This document shows positions 1 to 6,795 of a stretch of 8,058 nucleotides of DNA, piece by piece. This stretch comes from Defluviitaleaceae bacterium (GTDB taxonomy: Bacteria > Bacillota > Clostridia > Lachnospirales > WQUN01): positions 1-8,058 of the forward strand of contig WRHA01000332.1 in assembly GCA_009783395.1 (NCBI GenBank), written 5' to 3'. The notes under the pieces were generated by a model. It was not told the origin of the DNA. It was given only the letters and a program-made list of their open reading frames with translations, and did not search any database. The position numbers and the translations under genes are program-made. Numbering within the stretch: position 1 is the stretch's first letter; every line of letters begins with the position of its first letter.

Positions 1-346
1 CTTCCACTCGAATGCGGTTTACAACCGCCGCCACTTCCAACTCAAACGCAGTCGGCCCGCTCTGCGCCCAATAATTATCAACCCACGCCTGACGCTCATC
101 TGTGGTCAGACGCCGATCCGGCAGTACCGAAGTGACCAGCGGGGAAAACGCAAAGGCATCAAATAAAACCTCCGGCACGGCAGAATTATTCGGGGATATC
201 GGATTAGCCTGCGGAGGTATCCCGATGTCAGAACTCCCCCCACCTGCACCGCCGTTGTTATCCTGCGCCCACACCACCGGCGTTATACCCATCACAAACA
301 CCGCTGTGATAAGCATAGCCAAGATTTTTCTTGCTTTCTCTTTCAT
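1..346 (-). CDS. Secreted protein, probable CAP (SCP/PR1-like) domain, N-terminal part only
   Basis: Read from an ATG at 344-346, the frame stays open for 115 codons to the window edge, so the C-terminus is missing. The start is supported by an AAGGGGGAG ribosome binding site (352-360) five bases upstream. Residues 1-27 form a signal peptide: basic MKEKARK, a hydrophobic stretch (ILAMLITAVFVMGITPVV), and a VWA site before QDNN suiting signal peptidase I. Residues 28 to about 60 are a Gly/Asn/Pro/Ser-rich linker. The last visible residues, TAFELEVAAVVNRIRVE, resemble the first helix of CAP domains, typically ExxVxxLVNxxRxxxGL. That family is found in many secreted proteins of bacteria. The assignment rests on about 17 residues, so it is an inference; the export signal is firm. 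The gene starts 20 bp after the gyrB stop on the same strand with no terminator visible between, so it may be cotranscribed with gyrB. Confidence 0.6.
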   Translation of the reverse strand, partial: MKEKARKILAMLITAVFVMGITPVVWAQDNNGGAGGGSSDIGIPPQANPISPNNSAVPEVLFDAFAFSPLVTSVLPDRRLTTDERQAWVDNYWAQSGPTAFELEVAAVVNRIRVE

Positions 347-351
347 TTCTT

Positions 352-360
352 CTCCCCCTT
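352..360 (-). promoter_or_regulatory. Ribosome binding site of the secreted protein gene
   Basis: AAGGGGGAG on the minus strand, five bases before the ATG at 344-346. It fixes the start of the partial secreted protein gene and lies in the 20-bp gap after gyrB. Confidence 0.7.
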
Positions 361-366
361 AACAAT

Positions 367-2352
<1,986 letters not shown>

Positions 2353-2375
2353 TTACTCTCGCTCTTTTTCCCTGA

Positions 2376-2404
2376 ATTATACGCCATTTTCCACCATCGA
2401 GCAA
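2376..2404 (-). promoter_or_regulatory. Probable gyrB promoter (sigma-A type)
   Basis: Minus strand: -35 TTGCTC (2399-2404), a 17-bp spacer, then a perfect -10 TATAAT (2376-2381). Transcription would begin near 2369 and leave an untranslated leader of about 80 bases before gyrB. The -10 and the spacing are strong, the -35 is a partial match. It sits almost back to back with the plus-strand promoter candidate at 2408-2437. Confidence 0.6.
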
Positions 2405-2407
2405 ATA

Positions 2408-2437
2408 TTGACGATGTCATTCCCGATAAAGTAAAAT
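2408..2437 (+). promoter_or_regulatory. Candidate promoter of the PH-like gene
   Basis: Plus strand: -35 TTGACG (2408-2413), an 18-bp spacer, then -10 TAAAAT (2432-2437); each hexamer differs from consensus at one base. It would start transcription near 2444, about 23 bases before the ATG at 2467. It lies four bases from the -35 of the opposite-facing gyrB promoter, so RNA polymerase could probably not occupy both at once. Confidence 0.45.
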
Positions 2438-2466
2438 TTTCGAAAATAAAGAAAGCCATCGAACAT

Positions 2467-2979
2467 ATGAAACCCGACGAAAAAATTTACTATATAAAAT
2501 GGAACATAACCTGCAAAGCCTCCGACAGAAACTCGAAAAGTACAGTTATGGATCACCGGGGTACAGTCTTTTTCTCGGACAGCCGCTTCTATTTTCGATC
2601 GAACGTAACAGGTCGCGTTTTGGATTTTCCACTCGATGAAATCTTAACGGTCGCCTCACGAGAGCCGTCGAGCAAAACTATGGATGGCGGAAATATTTCA
2701 TTCCGAACCGCAAAATTAAACATATCCCTCGACATCGTAGCCAAAACAAACACCCATTTGATTCGCGAACTGATAATCCACATAGCCGCAAACGCCTCAT
2801 GCGGCATGAACGAAACATCACACACAGCACAAACCGAAGAATGCCCCGGTTGTGGAGCTTTGATTATTATTCACCACGATTTAGACGACCTCCGGGCGGC
2901 CGTCGCTCATTTTCAGCAAAAAATTCTTGCCGGGAAATTTCTCCGTTCCGGTGCATGTAACGATGGTTTGCAGGTTTGA
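2467..2979 (+). CDS. Small PH-like (bacterial bPH_3-type) protein with C-terminal CPGCG knuckle
   Basis: A 170-residue product on the strand opposite to all other genes here. Residues 1-110 read like the bacterial PH/GRAM-like fold often annotated bPH_3 (YokE-like): KPDEKIYYIKWN as the first strand, then RGTVFFSDSRFYF, a DFPLDEILTVAS strand-turn pattern, GGNISFRTAKLNISLDIVAK, and a closing helix (HLIRELIIHIAA). Members of that family have mostly unknown function. Residues 126-130 are CPGCG, a zinc-knuckle motif, but no second CxxC follows, so the zinc ribbon would be incomplete. Residues 139-170 are encoded antisense to the end of recF and may be read-through past a lost terminus. ATG at 2467 is the only standard start in frame; no good ribosome binding site is visible, and the preceding codons (KVKFSKIKKAIEH) also look protein-like, so the true N-terminus may lie upstream, possibly through a frameshift from an ATG at 2414. 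It could be a decayed gene. Confidence 0.6.
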   Translation: MKPDEKIYYIKWNITCKASDRNSKSTVMDHRGTVFFSDSRFYFRSNVTGRVLDFPLDEILTVASREPSSKTMDGGNISFRTAKLNISLDIVAKTNTHLIRELIIHIAANASCGMNETSHTAQTEECPGCGALIIIHHDLDDLRAAVAHFQQKILAGKFLRSGACNDGLQV

Positions 2980-3960
2980 GATTTGCTCAAGTAGAAATTT
3001 TTGGCGATGCTCGTCCAGCTCGGACAATACGTCGTCGAGCAGAAGAATCGGCATTTCCCCTGTGGACTGCCGAATAATTTCAATTTCGGCAAGTTTTGCA
3101 GAAAGCGCGGCGGTACGCTGTTGGCCCTGTGATCCAAAATGGCGTGCGGAAATCGCATTTATCGTAAACTCGATGTCATCGGTGTGGATGCCCTCGCAAG
3201 TAGTGCCGCGAAAAATATCACGCTCGCGAGATTTTTCAAGCGCGGCGGCAAAATTATCGGGCGCAAGTCCGGGCCGATACTCCATCAAAAGATTTTCGGC
3301 ATTTTGCGTAATATTTTTATGAATTTCGGCTGATATAGCCGAAATTTTTTTTACAAACGCCGCGCGCGTTTTTATAACACGCAAGCCAAAATTCGTGATT
3401 TGCTCATCCCAAACAGAAAGTGACTCCACCTGCGACCGATCTTTTTGCAAAATCTTCAGCAAAGCGTTGCGCTGTTTTAAAGCCCGATGATACTCTCGCA
3501 GGTCGGAATAATAAACCGGCGAGAGCTGACAAATTTCCATGTCCATAAAGCGGCGGCGTTCGGCAGGCCCGGCCTTTATCAAGCGCAAATCCTCCGGCGA
3601 AAACATTACGACCAAAAGCCGCCCAAATAAATCCTTCATGTGTTTAACAGGAAGAAAATCAACAGATATGTACTTTGCGGTTTTTTTTCCCACAACCTCA
3701 AGGCGCGCATCAAGAGTCGATGTAATGCCGGCTCGTTCGGTTTCAAGCCGAATTTGCGCAACGGTTTCATTCCATGCAATCAACTCGCCGTCGGTACGTG
3801 CGCGGCACGGCCTCCCAAATGCACAAAAATAAATCGCCTCAAGAAAATTAGTTTTCCCCTGCGCATTATTTCCAAAAATTATATTAACCCCGGGTGAGAG
3901 GTTTTGATTTTGCACATTAAGGTTGCGAAACCCCGTAAGGGAAACTTCGTTTATATGCAT
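2881..3960 (-). CDS. recF: DNA replication and repair protein RecF
   Basis: SMC-like ATPase that, with RecO and RecR, helps load RecA at single-strand gaps and stalled forks. The product is 359 residues, normal for the family. Walker A is GNNAQGKT (30-37) after the typical N-terminal GFRNL. The segment FSPEDLRLIKAGPAERRRFMD (120-140) is characteristic of RecF. GIHTDD (257-262) corresponds to the conserved GPHRDD, with Pro replaced by Ile and Arg by Thr. The ABC-type signature is SQGQQR (277-282), followed by Walker B LLLDD (306-310) and the D-loop LSELD. The gene starts three bases after the dnaN stop and has no recognisable ribosome binding site of its own, so translation probably depends on ribosomes finishing dnaN. 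Its last 99 bases overlap the opposite-strand PH-like gene. Confidence 0.97.
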   Translation of the reverse strand: MHINEVSLTGFRNLNVQNQNLSPGVNIIFGNNAQGKTNFLEAIYFCAFGRPCRARTDGELIAWNETVAQIRLETERAGITSTLDARLEVVGKKTAKYISVDFLPVKHMKDLFGRLLVVMFSPEDLRLIKAGPAERRRFMDMEICQLSPVYYSDLREYHRALKQRNALLKILQKDRSQVESLSVWDEQITNFGLRVIKTRAAFVKKISAISAEIHKNITQNAENLLMEYRPGLAPDNFAAALEKSRERDIFRGTTCEGIHTDDIEFTINAISARHFGSQGQQRTAALSAKLAEIEIIRQSTGEMPILLLDDVLSELDEHRQKFLLEQISNLQTIVTCTGTEKFPGKNFLLKMSDGRPEVV

Positions 3961-3963
3961 TAT

Positions 3964-5073
3964 TTACGCAGGCGGCCGAAGCGGCACGATTAAATATCTA
4001 AATCCGGCATCCTTTGCGCGAATCGTACACGGCGAAAGCACCGTATTAAAGCGAATCACAACACTCTCTTCATCGATGGCACGAAGCACATCAATAAAAT
4101 ATTTCGGGTTGAAATAAATCGTTAAATCCTTGCCCTCTGTTTCACAGGGTACGCCGTCCTCAACTTGCCCTCGCTCCGACTGAGCCGAAATGGTTAAATC
4201 GTCGTCGATGATGTCAAGCTTAACGGGCAACATACGATTTTCTGCCGCAACAAGCACGGCACGCTCAAACGCGGAAAGAAGCTGGATGCGAGGCGCGACA
4301 ACCATCGTAGAAAAATCCTCATTATATATTTGGTCGTAACGAATAAAATCGCCGGATAGGACGCTTGAAATAAGCCGAAAATTCGCCGCTTCAAACACAG
4401 CACGATTTTGCGTGAAAAAAAAGCTGACCTCGTCATCGTTATCCGCCAAGATTCTGCTAAGCTCATTAAGTGCGCGCCCCGGTATAACCGCTCCTCCGTC
4501 AGGTGCCTCCATATCGACAGAGCTGTACGAAATCCGAAACATATCAATTGCAACCATTTCCAAAATATTATTTTTTATCTCAAATTTTTCGCCGGTTAAA
4601 ATCGGCTTTGTTTGATCTGTTGCAACAGAAAAAATCGTCTGCCGAATCATATTCTTCAACTGAGACGCTTTAATCCTGTACCGCGTATGTTCTTCACCCA
4701 ATTCACTCTCGGGAACAGTAGGAAAATCATCAGCAGGTTGCCCCGCAATTTGCAAGCGCGAACGCCCGCTTTTGCAAACCGCATTAAACCGATCATCCGT
4801 TTCAACAGCAATGAGATCACCCGCACTTTTTCGCACAATATCCGTAAACAACTTGGCGTCAAGCGCGATTGCCCCGCTGGCAGAAACCTCCGCAGGCACC
4901 CAAGCCGTTTCAATACAAATCTCCTTATCATTGCCGACGAGCCGAATCCCCTCCCCCTCAACGCAAGTAAGCAAAACACACTCCAAAATCGGGTTGGTGG
5001 TGCGAGCAGAAACCGCACGCCCCGCCAAAGCCAAAGCATCCAAAAGCAATTGCCGATCACAACTAAAATTCAT
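3964..5073 (-). CDS. dnaN: DNA polymerase III sliding clamp (beta subunit)
   Basis: Ring-shaped processivity clamp that tethers the replicative polymerase and recruits other DNA enzymes. The product is 369 residues, usual for the family, and should fold as three repeated clamp domains (about 1-120, 128-245 and 246-369). Recognisable points are the N-terminal MNFSCDRQLLLDAL helix, TTNPILECVLL, the LQIAGQPADDFPTVPE segment, the TKPILTGEKFE motif at the start of the second domain, and the terminal YLIVPLRPPA, matching the family's YL(V/I)xPxR ending. The ATG at 5071-5073 has GAGG eight bases upstream. It follows dnaA after a 250-bp spacer with its own weak promoter candidate, and is followed by recF after three bases. 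The S4-domain gene often found between dnaN and recF in Bacillus is absent. Confidence 0.97.
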   Translation of the reverse strand: MNFSCDRQLLLDALALAGRAVSARTTNPILECVLLTCVEGEGIRLVGNDKEICIETAWVPAEVSASGAIALDAKLFTDIVRKSAGDLIAVETDDRFNAVCKSGRSRLQIAGQPADDFPTVPESELGEEHTRYRIKASQLKNMIRQTIFSVATDQTKPILTGEKFEIKNNILEMVAIDMFRISYSSVDMEAPDGGAVIPGRALNELSRILADNDDEVSFFFTQNRAVFEAANFRLISSVLSGDFIRYDQIYNEDFSTMVVAPRIQLLSAFERAVLVAAENRMLPVKLDIIDDDLTISAQSERGQVEDGVPCETEGKDLTIYFNPKYFIDVLRAIDEESVVIRFNTVLSPCTIRAKDAGFRYLIVPLRPPA

Positions 5074-5081
5074 CTAAATCG

Positions 5082-5085
5082 CCTC
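5082..5085 (-). promoter_or_regulatory. Ribosome binding site of dnaN
   Basis: GAGG on the minus strand, eight bases before the dnaN ATG. It lies in an AT-rich leader. Confidence 0.6.
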
Positions 5086-5104
5086 AAATATATATAATTT
5101 TTTT

Positions 5105-5132
5105 AGTATCAGTAGTATTAGGCTCTGTGCAA
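5105..5132 (-). promoter_or_regulatory. Weak candidate promoter for dnaN-recF
   Basis: Minus strand: TTGCAC (5127-5132), a 16-bp spacer and GATACT (5105-5110), each a four-of-six match to the sigma-A hexamers. Start of transcription would fall near 5098, leaving a short leader before dnaN. The DnaA box at 5134-5142 would lie directly upstream, so DnaA could influence it. This is a pattern match only. Confidence 0.3.
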
Positions 5133-5133
5133 A

Positions 5134-5142
5134 TGTGGAAAA
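5134..5142 (-). other. DnaA box (one mismatch) in the dnaA-dnaN spacer
   Basis: Minus strand TTTTCCACA, one change from TTATCCACA. With the perfect box at 5227 it makes a second DnaA-binding site group downstream of dnaA. Confidence 0.5.
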
Positions 5143-5198
5143 CCCCCACCAGCCGTGCGACAACAACATTCCCGACCCTCATAACCCCGTACACAACC

Positions 5199-5217
5199 TC
5201 CGCACAAATCCGCACAA
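5199..5217 (+). repeat. Short direct repeat TCCGCACAA x2
   Basis: Two copies of TCCGCACAA at 5199-5207 and 5209-5217, ten bases apart start to start, or about one helical turn. They lie between the two DnaA boxes of the dnaA-dnaN spacer. Their resemblance to the TCCACA core of a DnaA box is partial (an inserted G). No function can be assigned. Confidence 0.5.
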
Positions 5218-5226
5218 CCCAACACC

Positions 5227-5235
5227 TTATCCACA
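5227..5235 (+). other. Perfect DnaA box in the dnaA-dnaN spacer
   Basis: TTATCCACA, an exact match to the consensus, about 90 bp downstream of the dnaA stop. It lies next to the GC-rich hairpin repeat that begins at 5239. Confidence 0.8.
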
Positions 5236-5238
5236 ATT

Positions 5239-5292
5239 GACCGGGGTCAAGGGGGCTGTGCTCCCTTGCGGGGTTCGGGGCAGCGCCCCGAG
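5239..5292. repeat. GC-rich double-hairpin repeat, probably dispersed in the genome
   Basis: Two hairpins stand in tandem. The first pairs CAAGGGGGC (5248-5256) with GCTCCCTTG (5260-5268) over a TGT loop, nine pairs including one G-T. The second pairs TCGGGGC (5275-5281) with GCCCCGA (5285-5291) over a three-base loop. A short GACC/GGTC inverted repeat precedes them at 5239-5248. The block is far more GC-rich than the flanks. Similar paired hairpins of the CAAGGGGGC and GGGGC...GCCCC type occur as intergenic repeats in clostridial genomes, to my recollection. No run of T follows on either strand, so a classic intrinsic terminator is unlikely. Confidence 0.6.
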
Positions 5293-5323
5293 AACTTAGC
5301 CTTAATCTTAACCACCCACCCAA

Positions 5324-6643
5324 TCACTCACCAATAATATGAATCTCAAGCTCCTCAACAGTAAGCCGAAGCTTTTCATCAAATTCAAGCTCATTGGTAA
5401 TTTTATCACAAGAATGAATGACGGTAGAATGGTCGCGCCCGCCGAAAAATTCGCCGATAGCGGGGAGGGGTATGTCCATGAGTTTGCGAATGAGATACAT
5501 GGCGATTTGGCGGGGAAGAACGATGGAACGTGTGCGACGCCGCCCGTTTATTTCGTCGACGGATACTTTGAAATGAGTGGCAACGGTGAGCCGAATATAT
5601 TCCATGGTGATGGGCGGCTTTTCCTTTGCAACAAGCTGGTCGCGAAGGGAATATTGTGCGAGGTCGAGGGTTATTTGCTTGTTGGTTAAGCGTGCATTTG
5701 CGATTATTTTGTTAAGCGCGCCTTCAAGGTCGCGAATGTTGGAAACTATGTTCTTGAGCATGTATTCTTTAACGACTTCGGGGATTTCTATGTCTTCACC
5801 GGTAAGCTTTTTTTCCAAAATGGCCGTTCGGGTTTCGTAGTCCGGAATATTTACATCGGCGATGAGGCCTGAGGCAAAGCGGGATGTAAGTCGGTTTTCG
5901 AGGTTGGTAAGCTCGTTTGGCGGTACGTCGGAGGTGAAAACGATTTGGCGGCCGCGATCGGTCATGTAATTGTATGTGTGAAAAAGCTCTTCCTGGGTTT
6001 CTATTTTGCCTTCGAGGAATTGTACGTCGTCGATTAAAAGAACATCGACACTGCGGTACTTTTTGCGAAATGCAGGGGTAGTTTTTTCGCGAACGGATGT
6101 AATGTAATCGTCGGTGAAAATGGAGCTGGGTACATAGAGGACACGAAGGTCGGCGCGATTATCGTAAATTTGGTTTCCTATCGAATGGATCAGGTGCGTT
6201 TTGCCAAGGCCTACACCGCCATATAGAAAAAGCGGATTGTACTCTTCAAAATCACCCGGGGAATCTGCAACAGCACGCGCACCGGCATAGGCCAGCTCAT
6301 TACATTTTCCGGAAACAAAGGTGTCGAAAGTGTACCGCGCGCGAAGGCCCGATTTGCCATAGCTGTCTGTAATACGCGGGCGCGACGGATCGGAAGGCTC
6401 GTCAGGTGAAACGATGTTTACCTCGAGATCGTCATTTTTTGAAATTGCGCGGGCATAACGCGTAATATCGCGCAAAAGCCGCTCTACCGTAGGCTTGTAA
6501 AACTCCGAACGCGCCTGAATCGTTAACACATCGTTTTTTAATGAAATGGGTACAATCGGGTCAATCATTGCATCAAAAACAACTTCCGAAATGGTAGGCT
6601 CAATCATTTTTTTTATTTCATCCCACAAAACGTGCATATCCAA
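5324..6643 (-). CDS. dnaA: Chromosomal replication initiator protein DnaA
   Basis: AAA+ ATPase that binds DnaA boxes at oriC, melts the adjacent AT-rich DNA and brings in the helicase. The product is 439 residues, a normal length. Domain I (1 to about 80) begins [20 protein letters not shown]; a short Pro/Ser linker is domain II. The AAA+ domain opens with [17 protein letters not shown] (104-120), with Walker A GGVGLGKT (142-149), Walker B LLIDD (202-206), sensor I FTSDVPP (236-242), the arginine finger in [12 protein letters not shown] (R255) and sensor [11 protein letters not shown] (R304). Domain IV carries the DNA-binding signature [12 protein letters not shown] (401-412). I take the TTG at 6641-6643 as start because GAGGGG lies eight bases before it; an ATG two codons later is 14 bases away. 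The oriC boxes upstream probably allow autoregulation. Confidence 0.98.
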   Translation of the reverse strand: MDMHVLWDEIKKMIEPTISEVVFDAMIDPIVPISLKNDVLTIQARSEFYKPTVERLLRDITRYARAISKNDDLEVNIVSPDEPSDPSRPRITDSYGKSGLRARYTFDTFVSGKCNELAYAGARAVADSPGDFEEYNPLFLYGGVGLGKTHLIHSIGNQIYDNRADLRVLYVPSSIFTDDYITSVREKTTPAFRKKYRSVDVLLIDDVQFLEGKIETQEELFHTYNYMTDRGRQIVFTSDVPPNELTNLENRLTSRFASGLIADVNIPDYETRTAILEKKLTGEDIEIPEVVKEYMLKNIVSNIRDLEGALNKIIANARLTNKQITLDLAQYSLRDQLVAKEKPPITMEYIRLTVATHFKVSVDEINGRRRTRSIVLPRQIAMYLIRKLMDIPLPAIGEFFGGRDHSTVIHSCDKITNELEFDEKLRLTVEELEIHIIGE

Positions 6644-6651
6644 AGAAAAAA

Positions 6652-6657
6652 CCCCTC
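6652..6657 (-). promoter_or_regulatory. Ribosome binding site pointing to a TTG start for dnaA
   Basis: GAGGGG on the minus strand, eight bases before TTG (6641-6643) and 14 before ATG (6635-6637). The spacing favours TTG, which would keep DnaA translation modest. Confidence 0.6.
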
Positions 6658-6664
6658 GTAAAAA

Positions 6665-6688
6665 TTATAGAAAAAATTATAGAAAAAA
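6665..6688. repeat. AT-rich tandem 12-mer, probable DNA unwinding element
   Basis: Two exact copies of TTATAGAAAAAA (6665-6676 and 6677-6688), flanked by further A and T runs, giving nearly 40 bp (6658-6692) with almost no G or C. It lies 13 bp from the nearest DnaA box, where DnaA-driven melting would be expected. On the minus strand it also supplies two TATAAT hexamers. Confidence 0.75.
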
Positions 6689-6701
6689 TTTTGTCAACCT
6701 G

Positions 6702-6710
6702 TTATCCACA
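6702..6710 (+). other. DnaA box, perfect
   Basis: TTATCCACA, exact consensus; the box closest to the AT-rich repeats. Confidence 0.85.
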
Positions 6711-6713
6711 TGG

Positions 6714-6722
6714 TTATCCACA
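6714..6722 (+). other. DnaA box, perfect
   Basis: TTATCCACA, exact consensus, same orientation as and 12 bp from the box at 6702. Confidence 0.85.
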
Positions 6723-6725
6723 AAG

Positions 6726-6734
6726 TGTTGATAA
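6726..6734 (-). other. DnaA box, one mismatch, inverted
   Basis: Minus strand TTATCAACA, one change from consensus, again 12 bp from the previous box start but in the opposite orientation. Confidence 0.7.
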
Positions 6735-6778
6735 CTTGTTAGATGTTCTCAACAGGATTTTAACAAAATCAGGAGAGG

Positions 6779-6787
6779 TTATCAACA
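6779..6787 (+). other. DnaA box, one mismatch
   Basis: TTATCAACA on the plus strand, nine bases from the stop codon of the lipoprotein gene; the outermost box of the cluster. Confidence 0.7.
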
Positions 6788-6795
6788 AACACGCC

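Larger units (their letters stand above)
5074..5323. other. dnaA-dnaN intergenic region, possible second half of a bipartite origin
   Basis: This 250-bp gap contains the dnaN leader, a weak promoter candidate, two DnaA boxes, a short direct repeat and the GC-rich double hairpin, listed separately. In Bacillus, DnaA-box clusters on both sides of dnaA cooperate as a bipartite origin, and the arrangement here is compatible with that. With only two good boxes it could equally serve only to titrate DnaA or regulate dnaN. An open frame across it on the minus strand looks like a by-product of the GC-rich repeat. Confidence 0.45.
6661..6787. other. oriC: Origin of replication (oriC) upstream of dnaA
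   Basis: The 152-bp gap between dnaA and the lipoprotein gene holds four good DnaA boxes: perfect TTATCCACA at 6702 and 6714, and TTATCAACA at 6726 (minus) and 6779 (plus). A poorer site, TTCTCAACA, lies at 6746. The first three begin exactly 12 bp apart. On the dnaA side lies an AT-rich block with a tandem 12-mer (6665-6688), the likely unwinding element. Position next to dnaA, box density and AT-rich DNA together make this a strong oriC call, though the start and end are approximate. Confidence 0.88.

Noticed and set aside
2589..2825. Minus-strand 78-codon frame in the recF-gyrB gap, considered as remB
   Set aside because: It does not resemble RemB, and the plus strand of the same stretch reads as a coherent PH-like domain.
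5248..5291. GC-rich hairpins as an intrinsic terminator of dnaA
   Set aside because: No T run follows the stems on the minus strand, where the sequence continues into the DnaA box region.
5084..5323. Minus-strand open frame of 79 codons between dnaA and dnaN
   Set aside because: It runs through the GC-rich hairpins and DnaA boxes, has an unnatural composition and resembles no protein I know.
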